From an uncultured Bacteroidota bacterium (lineage in GTDB: Bacteria; Bacteroidota; Bacteroidia; Bacteroidales; FEN-979): DNA of 50,125 nucleotides. Of the stretch, positions 42,943-50,125 are shown piece after piece; the stretch's first letter is position 1; the number at the start of each line of letters is the position of its first letter. The translations under genes were made by a program, and so were the position numbers. Under the pieces are notes generated by a model. It did not search any database, was not told where the DNA came from, and saw only the letters and a program-made list of their open reading frames with translations. The stretch covers positions 1 to 50,125 of the forward strand of contig CALCGJ010000178.1 in the NCBI GenBank assembly GCA_937900965.1, given 5' to 3'.

Positions 42943-44049
42943 CTACTTCCCGGGACAACAGGGTAGGTCAAAGGTTTCCGATACCTTTTCATGATTGGCA
43001 TCCACGCATTTGTTGGCATCGAAGCAGAGGTAGCATACCCGTTTGAAAGATTCAATGGAGATGATCTCCACATCTGAAGAGAGAAATCCCTCTTTCACGG
43101 GCTCTTTATTCATCAGGTCGGTACTGAGGTATTTCTTGTTACAATCTGAGAATATTGTGGTAACCACGGATTCGGCGCCCATCTCATTCTGGAGCATCAG
43201 GGCTCCGATGAAATTGGCACCCGAAGAGATCCCAACGCCCAGACCAGCCTCTGCAAGTTTTTGAGCCATGATGATGGCATCTCCGTCATCTACTGCTATA
43301 ATGGAATCAAGCTGGTTTAATTTGCATATCGAAGGGATAAACTCATCGGAGATTCCCTGGATACGGTGTTTGCCCACTTTCCAGCCGGTAGAGAGGGTAG
43401 GGGAGTTGGAAGGCTCCAGGGGGTGGATTTTGATATCAGAATTCTGCTCCTTCAGAAACTTTCCTGTTCCCATAACCGTCCCTCCGGTTCCTACCCCGGC
43501 CACAAAAGCGTTTGGAACCAGCCCATGGTATTGAAGCTGCCACCAGATCTCCGGGCCGGTTGTAAGGTAATGTGCTTCAATGTTGTCGAGGTTGTCAAAC
43601 TGATGAGGAAGGAAAGCAGTGCCTATCGATGCAGCAAGCTGGTTAGCCATCTCGATGCTTCCAAGGAAGCCACCCTCCTCTTTGCTTACCAGGTTGATCG
43701 TGGCACCTAAGCTTTTGATCAGGTTGATCCGTTCCTTGCTTAGCCAATCGGGCATGAAGATAATCACAGGATGCCTCAGAGTACGTCCGATAGCGGCTAT
43801 GGCGATTCCGGTATTGCCACTGGTTGCTTCGATGATCGTATCACCTGGCTTCAGCTCTCCGCGTTCGATAGCTTGTCTCAGTATATGAAAGGCCATCCTG
43901 TCCTTGATACTGCCAGTCATATTCAGGTGTTCAGCCTTTGCATATAACTTGCGTCTCTTGCCCCGGAAAGTGAAATCAACTGATAACATCGGAGTATTCC
44001 CTATCATTGTAGAAACTCCCTGAATACGTTGTAAATAACTGGAATCCAT
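42943..44049 (-). CDS. Cysteine synthase-family PLP enzyme with Cys-rich tail
   Basis: This 368-residue fold-type II PLP enzyme resembles cysteine synthase or cystathionine beta-synthase. The core shows [16 protein letters not shown] with the PLP Lys, [10 protein letters not shown], and [10 protein letters not shown]. The start is ATG 44049, before [14 protein letters not shown]. The C-terminal tail (about residues 330-368) adds CYLCF, an isolated CVD and a terminal CC, giving five Cys that could bind a metal or sense redox state. The substrate may not be O-acetylserine. It is divergent from a lipoprotein gene. Confidence 0.85.
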   Translation of the reverse strand: MDSSYLQRIQGVSTMIGNTPMLSVDFTFRGKRRKLYAKAEHLNMTGSIKDRMAFHILRQAIERGELKPGDTIIEATSGNTGIAIAAIGRTLRHPVIIFMPDWLSKERINLIKSLGATINLVSKEEGGFLGSIEMANQLAASIGTAFLPHQFDNLDNIEAHYLTTGPEIWWQLQYHGLVPNAFVAGVGTGGTVMGTGKFLKEQNSDIKIHPLEPSNSPTLSTGWKVGKHRIQGISDEFIPSICKLNQLDSIIAVDDGDAIIMAQKLAEAGLGVGISSGANFIGALMLQNEMGAESVVTTIFSDCNKKYLSTDLMNKEPVKEGFLSSDVEIISIESFKRVCYLCFDANKCVDANHEKVSETFDLPCCPGK

Positions 44050-44128
44050 GTGATCTTCTTTGAATTGAGATGTGATGTAGCGCACGTTGTGTGACCACAA
44101 AAATAGTGATTATGAAAGTATCTTTTTA

Positions 44129-44136
44129 TATATTTG
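44129..44136 (+). promoter_or_regulatory. -7 box upstream of the lipoprotein gene
   Basis: TATATTTG fits TAnnTTTG, 28 bp before the ATG at 44165. An AGGAGG Shine-Dalgarno-like word lies just upstream of the ATG (about 44154-44159), which is unusual for this phylum. Confidence 0.5.
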
Positions 44137-44164
44137 ATAACTCAAAAACAAAAAGGAGGTTATT

Positions 44165-44647
44165 ATGAAAAAATATTTTTCAATTTATGGTTTTTCGGTA
44201 CTTCTGCTCTCTTTTGTGCTTTTAATGCCATCATGTACTGAAGATATACCCGAAACCTCTACCGGAGAAGGCCTCGTTTTCCAACTCTGGGATGCCTTTC
44301 GGAACCAGGATCTGGAAGGAATTAAAACCAATATGGCACCCGGCTTTCAGTCGGTACACTATTTTGGCGCCAACAACATGGACGAAGAGCTGGAATTACT
44401 CCGCGGAATCGCTATCGCCGAATACGAGATCAGCGATCTGAAAATTACCAGCAACGAAGAGGACCTTATCATCGCTACCTATTTCGTGTCAGTAGCCGAA
44501 ACAATCAATGGTGAACGACTCTCCAAAGAGCCTGCAGCCCGGATGACCATCTTCGTGAAAGATGATGGCGTTTGGAAATGGGTTGCCCATGCCAATTTGA
44601 AGACAATCAAGGCGGAGGAACCGGAGGAGACGGGGGAGGAAAATTAA
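44165..44647 (+). CDS. Lipoprotein with NTF2/SnoaL-like fold
   Basis: This 160-residue protein has a signal peptide and a lipobox LMPSC at about residues 20-24, so it is probably an outer or periplasmic membrane lipoprotein. The mature domain, with LWDAFRNQDLEGIKTNMAPG and DGVWKWVAHAN, resembles NTF2-like (DUF4440/SnoaL) proteins. The function is unknown. The terminal glutamate-rich tail (EEPEETGEEN) is followed by a tandem repeat. Confidence 0.7.
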   Translation: MKKYFSIYGFSVLLLSFVLLMPSCTEDIPETSTGEGLVFQLWDAFRNQDLEGIKTNMAPGFQSVHYFGANNMDEELELLRGIAIAEYEISDLKITSNEEDLIIATYFVSVAETINGERLSKEPAARMTIFVKDDGVWKWVAHANLKTIKAEEPEETGEEN

Positions 44648-44655
44648 CAGATGGC

Positions 44656-44752
44656 AGTTAGCAGTTAGCAGTTAGCAGTTAGCAGTTTGCAGTTGGCAAA
44701 GAGAGTAAGCATAATAAATTATCTGCCCACTGCCCACTGCCCACTGCCCACT
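44656..44752. repeat. GTTAGCA and CCCACTG tandem repeats
   Basis: AGTTAGC units (44656-44697, about five) and GCCCACT units (44724-44752, four) fill the spacer between the lipoprotein and alanine dehydrogenase genes. The GCAGTTGGCA word also occurs at the end of the polymerase gene near 28907. Confidence 0.8.
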
Positions 44753-44759
44753 TTTTTTG

Positions 44760-44767
44760 TATCTTCG
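44760..44767 (+). promoter_or_regulatory. Probable -7 box of alanine dehydrogenase
   Basis: TATCTTCG matches TAnnTTTG except one base, 17 bp before the ATG at 44784. The preceding T-run and repeat hide any -33 box. Confidence 0.4.
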
Positions 44768-44783
44768 TTCAAAATTTCCCACT

Positions 44784-46007
44784 ATGGAAGATCCGCTGTC
44801 AGAGCTAACCAGGCGGTCTACAGCCGAACGCTTGATGCCTCAGGAGGAGATGCTGGAGGTGGCTCGTAAGAAGAGCCGGTTAACCATCGGCGTCCCCAAA
44901 GAGAGTACGCTTGAAGAGACACGGGTAGGGCTGGTCCCCGATGGCGTAACCCTGCTTACCCAACAGGGACATCAGGTACTGGTGGAGGCAGGAGCCGGAC
45001 TGGCTTCCCATTTTCCCGATCATGAATATAGTGAAGCGGGAGCGCAGATTGTTTACTCCCCGGAGGAGATCTATAAGTCGGATCTCATCCTGAAGGTTGC
45101 TCCACCAACTCCCGCCGAGGTGGATCTCATGCATCCCAGGCAGACACTTGTTTCAGCCCTGCAGATGGCAGTCCAGAAAGAGAGCTATTTTCGCACGCTG
45201 ATGAGTAAAAAGGTGACGGCCCTGGGGTATGAACTGATCCGTGATAGAACACAAGCTTTTCCGGTTGTACGGGCCATGAGCGAAATAGCCGGATGTACCT
45301 CGATCTTCATTGCTGCAGAGTACCTCTCCAGTCCCGACTTCGGTCGTGGAAAAATGTTTGGGGGGGTCACAGGGATCGGACCTTCAGAGGTTGTCATCAT
45401 TGGCGCTGGTACAGTAGGAGAGTTTGCGGCACGTTCCGCACTTGGTTTGGGTGCCATGGTTAAGGTATTCGATAACTCGGTTTACAGGCTTCGCAGGTTG
45501 CAGAATAATCTGGGAGTCAGGATATTCACCTCAATTATCCATCCAAACGTTCTCCTCGAATCAATGAAGACAGCAGATGTTGTGATCGGTGCAGTTCACT
45601 CTTCCGGTGGGAGATCTCCCTGCATGATCATTGGAGATATGATCAAAAACATGAAGGATGGGTCGATTATCATCGATGTGAGCATCGACCAGGGAGGTTG
45701 TTTCGAGAGCTCCCGTCCTACCACACACAGCCATCCGGTCTTCAAGGAGCATGGGATTACACATTATTGTGTCCCCAATATCGCCTCAAGGGTCCCGCAT
45801 ACCGCATCACAGGCGCTGAATAACATCTTTGTCCCTGTTATTCTCGACATCTCTTCCGAAGGAGGCCTCGAATCCCTGATCAAAAAGGATTGGGGTGTCA
45901 GACAGGGGGTCTACCTCTTTAATGGAACCATAACTAACCAGCCTATCAGCAAAATCTTTAACCTGCCTTTTCAGGATATTGAACTCCTGATGGCTGCTTT
46001 TCGTTAA
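44784..46007 (+). CDS. Alanine dehydrogenase (AlaDH/PNT family)
   Basis: This 407-residue NAD-dependent enzyme interconverts L-alanine and pyruvate, or is a close relative in the AlaDH/transhydrogenase family. The N-terminal domain (about residues 30-165) starts TIGVPKESTLEETRVGLVPD. The Rossmann domain (about 190-300) has VVIIGAGTVGEFAAR. Also present are DVSIDQGGCFESSRPTTHSHP and YCVPNIASRVPHTAS. The start at ATG 44784 removes nine repeat-encoded codons from a longer frame opening at a TTG. It lies 2 bp before aroB, so the two are probably one operon. Confidence 0.9.
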   Translation: MEDPLSELTRRSTAERLMPQEEMLEVARKKSRLTIGVPKESTLEETRVGLVPDGVTLLTQQGHQVLVEAGAGLASHFPDHEYSEAGAQIVYSPEEIYKSDLILKVAPPTPAEVDLMHPRQTLVSALQMAVQKESYFRTLMSKKVTALGYELIRDRTQAFPVVRAMSEIAGCTSIFIAAEYLSSPDFGRGKMFGGVTGIGPSEVVIIGAGTVGEFAARSALGLGAMVKVFDNSVYRLRRLQNNLGVRIFTSIIHPNVLLESMKTADVVIGAVHSSGGRSPCMIIGDMIKNMKDGSIIIDVSIDQGGCFESSRPTTHSHPVFKEHGITHYCVPNIASRVPHTASQALNNIFVPVILDISSEGGLESLIKKDWGVRQGVYLFNGTITNQPISKIFNLPFQDIELLMAAFR

Positions 46008-46009
46008 TC

Positions 46010-47113
46010 ATGAAGCTTTCAGTACGTACCGTAAATACTTCAAAGTACCCTGTCCTGATAGGAGACGGGATATTAGAACAACTCCGGAAGAGGCTGAAAG
46101 AGAGCCGTAAGCTGAAGCCGAAACTGTTTATACTCACCGATTCCAATACCAACCGCTTTTGCCTGCCTGAGCTACTGAAACACATTCCTGAGCTTGAGGA
46201 TGCAATTGTGTTTACTGTCGACACCGGAGAGGAGGTGAAGAGCCTCCGTACAGCAGAGTATATCTGGAAAGAGCTTGTTTCACATCAGGCCGACAGGAGT
46301 TCGTTACTGATCAACCTGGGTGGTGGTATGGTGACAGACCTGGGTGGTTTCGTCGCCTCATCATTCCATCGGGGAATTGACACAATACACATCCCTACAT
46401 CTCTCATTGGCCAGATCGATGCTGCCATTGGCGCCAAGACTGGTGTTAATATTGATGCACTGAAGAACCAGGTTGGATCTTTTTATGCGCCCAAAGGTGT
46501 GTATGTCTGGCCCGGATTTCTTAAAACTCTCCCTGTGGAGCAGCTTCGGTCAGGAATTGCCGAAGTAGCTAAAACGGCATTGATTCGCGATGAACAGTTC
46601 TGGAGATGGCTCTCCCGGAAGTCGCTGCAGAAGATCCTGGAAATACCCTTCTCAGAAAATTTCTGGAAGGAGCTGCTCCTGAAAACCATCCGGATCAAGC
46701 TTGAGATTGTACGTCACGATCCTTTCGAGCGAAACCAGAGGCAGTTGCTGAACTTTGGCCACACCATAGGACATGCTATTGAGTCGCTGGCTCTCAGGCG
46801 TGAAACCCCTATCCTTCATGGTGATGCAGTTGCGGCTGGCATGCTGTGCGAAGGATTCCTCTCTGTGCAGCGAACGGGTCTGGATCCGCTCCAGATGGCA
46901 GAGATCAGTAACTGGATCATCCGGGGATTTGGAAAACTGCCCCTGCTTCAGGAGGATGAGGCGGTGCGGATGGATATGATGCAACATGACAAGAAAAACA
47001 GGCAGCAGAAGATCCGCTTCACCCTTCTCACAGGGATCGGTAAAGGTAAGATCAACCAGGTTTGCTCTCCGGATTTGATCAGCGATGCCTTTGGAAAGTA
47101 TTACACCCTTTGA
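46010..47113 (+). CDS. aroB: 3-dehydroquinate synthase
   Basis: AroB makes 3-dehydroquinate from DAHP, the second step of the shikimate path. The 367-residue protein has the NAD-binding part with TDSNTNRFC and VDTGEEVKSLRTAEYIWKE, GGGMVTDLGGFVASSFHRGI and the zinc-binding LNFGHTIGHAIE. It is 10 bp from aroA. Confidence 0.95.
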   Translation: MKLSVRTVNTSKYPVLIGDGILEQLRKRLKESRKLKPKLFILTDSNTNRFCLPELLKHIPELEDAIVFTVDTGEEVKSLRTAEYIWKELVSHQADRSSLLINLGGGMVTDLGGFVASSFHRGIDTIHIPTSLIGQIDAAIGAKTGVNIDALKNQVGSFYAPKGVYVWPGFLKTLPVEQLRSGIAEVAKTALIRDEQFWRWLSRKSLQKILEIPFSENFWKELLLKTIRIKLEIVRHDPFERNQRQLLNFGHTIGHAIESLALRRETPILHGDAVAAGMLCEGFLSVQRTGLDPLQMAEISNWIIRGFGKLPLLQEDEAVRMDMMQHDKKNRQQKIRFTLLTGIGKGKINQVCSPDLISDAFGKYYTL

Positions 47114-47123
47114 TCGCCTTCAG

Positions 47124-48527
47124 ATGGCAATCTACACAGTAACCAAAGCAGATAAGAAACTGGCCGGATCTGTCTCCCTCCCGGCATCCAAGAGCATCAG
47201 TAACCGGCTGCTGATCATCCGCAGTCTGTGCAACTCCAACATTCGGATAAACAACCTCTCAACTGCTGAAGATACCGTATTATTACTGGAACTTCTTGAG
47301 CGGATAGATGCAGCACAAACAAGAACAGCTGATCACAAAGCGCCTGCGGTTTCACTCGACTGCCGGAATGCCGGAACAGTGATACGGTTTCTCACATCCT
47401 TTCTGGCAATTACACCTGGCACATGGCTTCTGACCGGTAGTGAAAGAATGTTGAACCGACCAATAGGAATCCTTGTGGAAGCCCTAAGAAACCTGGGAGC
47501 ATCGATCGACTATGCTGGAGAAGAGGGTTACCCTCCGTTGCGAATCACAGGCATCCCCCTGAAAGGAGGCGAAGTCACAGTTGATGTTTCGGTAAGCAGC
47601 CAGTTCGTCTCTTCACTGCTCCTCATTGCCCCGGTCTTACCCGAAGGCTTAACCATCCGCATGATCGGGCAGCAGGTCTCCTTCTCTTATGTTGAAATGA
47701 CACGCAGGATCATGGAGGAGTTTGGTGTTGTGGTAGAGCAGAAGGGAGATCTCATGATTGTGAAATCCGGGAGATACAGGCCTGAATCAATTGCAGGCAA
47801 CAGCTACTCTGTAGAGGCCGACTGGTCGTCAGCTGCTTTCTGGTACGAAGCTGCAGCCCTGGCCGGATCAGCAGAAATCCGGCTTCCCGGCCTGCGCAAA
47901 GACACTATTCAGGGAGATGCAGTGCTGGCAGAACTCTTCCGGCCATTTGGCGTTGAGACAACCTTTGAGAAAGAAGGGGTGGTGGTGAAGAAAGCTCAGG
48001 GCACAGAGCACAGTGCTCAGGGATGGAGGGATGAAGGGACCCTGAACTTATCCTCTTTCCCCGATCTTGCCCCACCGCTGATAGTAACCTGTGCTGCGCT
48101 TGGGATACCAGCGCGATTTACAGGTCTTCATCATTTGAAAATTAAGGAGAGTGACAGGTTGCAGGCACTGGAAACTGAGCTGGAACGACTTCACATACCT
48201 ATCCGGCATCATTGTCATTGCGAGGCTCCCGAGTACCCGGAAGACGCGGCTACGGCATCATTGTCATTGCGAGGATCCCGAGTACTCGGGAGACGCGGCA
48301 ACGGTATCATTGAAATGGATGAACAGACTCCCCTTGGCGAACGGACTACTGTTACCCCTCCGGTAATTATCCAAACATACGACGACCACCGGATAGCTAT
48401 GGCATTCGCTATGCTCGCTCTAGGAACAGGCGCCATCCGCATCGACAATCCTTCCGTCGTTTCCAAATCCTACCCCGGCTTCTGGGAAGAGCTTAAGCGG
48501 GTAGGTTTCGAGGTTCGGGAAACGTAG
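47124..48527 (+). CDS. aroA: 3-phosphoshikimate 1-carboxyvinyltransferase (EPSP synthase), with in-frame repeats
   Basis: AroA joins phosphoenolpyruvate to shikimate-3-phosphate. The 467-residue protein (usual length about 410-430) has PASKSISNRLLI (about residues 20-31), NAGTVIRFL, DWSSAAFW, KIKESDRLQALETELE and DDHRIAMAFAM. Two repeat-derived inserts lengthen it: near residues 290-305 (KKAQGTEHSAQGW) and near 362-395 (a GTCATTGCGAGG double repeat). Both fall between conserved strands, so the fold may survive. ATG 47124 is chosen over 47085, which would overlap aroB. Confidence 0.9.
   Translation: MAIYTVTKADKKLAGSVSLPASKSISNRLLIIRSLCNSNIRINNLSTAEDTVLLLELLERIDAAQTRTADHKAPAVSLDCRNAGTVIRFLTSFLAITPGTWLLTGSERMLNRPIGILVEALRNLGASIDYAGEEGYPPLRITGIPLKGGEVTVDVSVSSQFVSSLLLIAPVLPEGLTIRMIGQQVSFSYVEMTRRIMEEFGVVVEQKGDLMIVKSGRYRPESIAGNSYSVEADWSSAAFWYEAAALAGSAEIRLPGLRKDTIQGDAVLAELFRPFGVETTFEKEGVVVKKAQGTEHSAQGWRDEGTLNLSSFPDLAPPLIVTCAALGIPARFTGLHHLKIKESDRLQALETELERLHIPIRHHCHCEAPEYPEDAATASLSLRGSRVLGRRGNGIIEMDEQTPLGERTTVTPPVIIQTYDDHRIAMAFAMLALGTGAIRIDNPSVVSKSYPGFWEELKRVGFEVRET
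47993..48009 (+). repeat. Dispersed 17-nt repeat inside aroA
   Basis: Identical to 2851-2867 in the FISUMP gene. It encodes part of KAQGTEHSAQGW, which is not part of the usual AroA sequence. Confidence 0.7.
48206..48307 (+). repeat. Two 49-bp GTCATTGCGAGG units inside aroA
   Basis: The units start at about 48206 and 48255, with GTCATTGCGAGG at 48214 and 48263; a third partial unit CGGTATCATTG follows. The period is 49 bp, not a multiple of three, so the two units are read in different frames as CHCEAPEYPEDA and SLRGSRVLGRR. The downstream AroA frame is nonetheless intact. Confidence 0.85.
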
Positions 48528-48667
48528 GATCTAAGATATAAGATGTAGGATATAAGATGTAAGATGTAAGATGTAAGATATACGACTGAAGATTTTGGTA
48601 AATTCTATGAATTTTATGGCAATAGATGAGCAATCCATGGCAATTTATGGCAATAAATGGCAATTGT
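48528..48667. repeat. AAGATGTAAGATGT and ATGGCAAT repeats
   Basis: TAAGATGTAAGATG units (48528-48585) are followed by ATGGCAAT units (48615-48665) up to the IS3 element. The second kind is the inverse of the ATTGCCAT words before tsaE. Confidence 0.75.
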
Positions 48668-48745
48668 CCAGATTTTCGTAAATTTGACCTCAATTCTGTC
48701 AATGACTGAAATAGGTTGACCAAAATTAACGTAAAAAGTCAACGT

Positions 48746-49141
48746 ATGAAAGTCGAGAAAAAAGCAATTCAACAGAATCGGTTCTTTACTGAAGAAATAA
48801 GGAAACAAGTTGTACGAGATATCGAAAAGGGGAAATGTTCTGTTACACAAGCCTGTAGGGAGCTACAAGTTAGTCATACTACGATTTACCGATGGCTATA
48901 CAAGTATAGCTTATATTTGCAGAAAGAGCGTATTCTGGTGGTGGAAAACAAAAGTGAGGCATATCGTAGCAACGAGTTGCAAAAGCGTATCATGGAGCTG
49001 GAAGCAGCACTGGGCCGCAAGCAAATGGAAATTGATTTACTCAATAAGGTAATTGAGTTGGCAGGCCAGGAACAAAAAATTGATTTAAAAAAAAATATCT
49101 TAAACCGGCTCTCGAATGGTTCCGAGTTCACAAAGGAATGA
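48746..49141 (+). CDS. IS3 family transposase OrfA
   Basis: This 131-residue protein has an N-terminal helix-turn-helix (about residues 10-50; EEIRKQVVRDIEKGKCSVTQACRELQVSHTTIYRWL) that binds the inverted repeats, and a C-terminal coiled coil (about 65-110; ELQKRIMELEAALGRKQME). The ATG 48746 is chosen over the TTG at 48716 that lies in the inverted repeat. It overlaps orfB at ATGA, and an A9 run lies near its end. Confidence 0.85.
   Translation: MKVEKKAIQQNRFFTEEIRKQVVRDIEKGKCSVTQACRELQVSHTTIYRWLYKYSLYLQKERILVVENKSEAYRSNELQKRIMELEAALGRKQMEIDLLNKVIELAGQEQKIDLKKNILNRLSNGSEFTKE
49087..49095 (+). promoter_or_regulatory. Candidate -1 frameshift run (A9)
   Basis: Nine A in a row lie near the end of orfA. 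A -1 shift here leaves orfA and continues in the orfB frame as KKYLKPALEWFRVHKGMSHF, without a stop. IS3 elements commonly produce an OrfAB fusion this way. Confidence 0.6.
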
Positions 49142-50085
49142 GTCATTTTCACAGGATGAAGGATCTCTATTCCATCGTCGGAATAAGCAAGCAGGCTATG
49201 TGGAAGTATAAAGAGCATCAGGGTCAAATGAACGAGATAACGGAGAATGTCGTAAGTGTCATGAAAGATATCCGTAGACGTCACAAACGAATGGGATGCC
49301 GTAGCATGTATTACACTACACGGGAACCGGTAGTAGTTGGACGTGACATTTTCGAGCAAATTGGATTTGCCAACGGGTTTAAACTTAAACGTAAACCCAA
49401 TAAACTGAAAACCACATGGTCTCAACGAGTAACAGTATACCCCAATCTGATCGAGGGAGAAGTGTTGAACGGGATTAACCAGGTTTGGCAGTCAGATATT
49501 TTTTATATCAAAATCGAGGATATCGATTATTATGGGATCAGTATTGAAGATGTCTATTCAAGAAAACTTCTGGCGTTACATTTAGCTAAAAACATGAGGG
49601 CTATCCAGGTAGTAAAAGCACTGAAGAAAGCGCTGATTGCAAGAAAAGGCATGGATCTAGCGGGTTGCATCTTTCACTCTGATCGTGGCTCCCAATACAT
49701 TAGCGATCTGGTGACTCAACTGGTAATAGACAACCATATGAAATTAAGCATGTGTAAATTACCACAAGAAAATGCTTATGTGGAATGAATCCAGGGGACG
49801 CTAAAACATCAATACCTATTTGAGGCGAATCTGAAAGAGAAAAATTTGAGTTATCAAATCCGTAAAATACTCGGCTATTATAACAATGAACGACCGCATA
49901 GTAATTTACAGATGATGCCTCCAGCAGAATTTGAGAGAATGGTGGAAAAAATGGGGAAAAACCAGCGACCTAAATTACAGATATTCAAATGGTCATGGGA
50001 CTTATTAACAAATCCACCAGTTATTGACAAAAAAGAAAAAAGTAGCAAAAAAGAAAAAAGTCAACAAACAACAATAACAAGTTAA
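49138..50085 (+). pseudogene. IS3 family transposase OrfB, broken by a stop codon
   Basis: The DDE integrase domain is present: WQSDIFYIKIEDIDYYG (first Asp), HSDRGSQYISDL (second Asp) and NAYVE (Glu). A TGA at 49786-49788 directly follows the Glu codon, where relatives usually have Arg (ERIQG). A CGA to TGA change would explain it. The frame then continues as IQGTLKHQYLF ... NNERPHSNLQMMPPAEFE to the stop at 50083-50085. The 216-residue truncated product keeps DDE but lacks about 100 residues. Confidence 0.85.
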
Positions 50086-50125
50086 AAGTTATTTAAAAAA
50101 GTCAACCTATTTCAGTCAAGTACAT

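Larger units (their letters stand above)
48703..50118 (+). mobile_element. IS3-family insertion sequence
   Basis: Perfect 18-bp terminal inverted repeats TGACTGAAATAGGTTGAC lie at 48703-48720 and in inverse at 50101-50118. They open with TG and close with CA as usual for IS3. The element is 1416 bp with orfA and orfB. No matching 3-4 bp target duplication is seen (left flank CAA, right flank AGT). Confidence 0.9.

Noticed and set aside
48700-50121. Target duplication of the IS3 element
   Set aside because: Left flank CAA and right flank AGT differ, so the duplication is lost or never formed.
1-50125. tRNA or rRNA genes
   Set aside because: No cloverleaf-like segments with conserved T-arm sequence and no rRNA-like stretches were noticed by eye; a covariance search was not possible.

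Overview
The window comes from a chromosome of the phylum Bacteroidota, most likely an environmental member related to the Bacteroidales or Marinilabiliales. The evidence is a fused LpxC-FabZ protein, a PorX-type regulator (REC plus PglZ), a type IX secretion (T9SS) C-terminal sorting domain, a DUF6427-like membrane protein, a FISUMP-domain protein and several promoters of the TTTG-N19/20-TAnnTTTG type. The genus cannot be fixed from the sequence alone.

Layout. 1-8287 is an accessory zone: a tyrosine recombinase coupled to an IS91-type HUH transposase, a large secreted PKD/FISUMP protein, a small secreted protein and a second, intact tyrosine recombinase. 8285-23736 is mostly core: an Mpv17-like membrane protein, a kelch T9SS cargo protein, YqgE/AlgH, the peptidoglycan pair MurL-MurD2 (an alternative route to D-glutamate in the wall), a glucosaminidase with LysM, an IS1182-like element with long inverted repeats, a 952-residue propeller protein, RnhB, DUF6427, PurD and a glycosyltransferase. 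23850-28967 is a surface polysaccharide locus: flippase, two Wzz-like proteins and an O-antigen polymerase/ligase. 29052-30591 holds efp and an LpxD paralogue. 30558-35331 is an AT-rich insertion bounded by a perfect 51-bp direct repeat made from the 3' end of that paralogue. It carries a membrane protein, an AraC regulator, a Fic enzyme, a lipoprotein, a MazF-type toxin-antitoxin pair and a truncated recombinase. 35512-40737 is the lipid A cluster (ABC ATPase, lpxA, lpxC-fabZ, lpxD, HD phosphohydrolase). 40804-48527 holds porX, tsaE, a cysteine-synthase homologue with a Cys-rich tail, a lipoprotein, alanine dehydrogenase, aroB and aroA. 48703-50118 is an IS3-family element whose orfB carries a nonsense codon.

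How the genes work together. Most core genes serve the cell envelope: lipid A (lpxA, C, D, fabZ), peptidoglycan (murL, murD2, glucosaminidase), surface polysaccharide, and T9SS control (porX). The aro genes, purD, rnhB, efp and tsaE are housekeeping.

The most unusual property is the invasion of both intergenic and coding DNA by short dispersed and tandem repeats. A GTCATTGCGAGG palindromic repeat lies in frame inside murL, the 952-residue protein gene and aroA. Other repeats contribute to murD2, the FISUMP protein, a signal peptide and the C-terminal tail of the polymerase. Together with the MurL-MurD2 route, the 51-bp-flanked island and an attC-like palindrome beside a recombinase remnant, these are the points most worth follow-up. 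No rRNA, tRNA or CRISPR array was seen.
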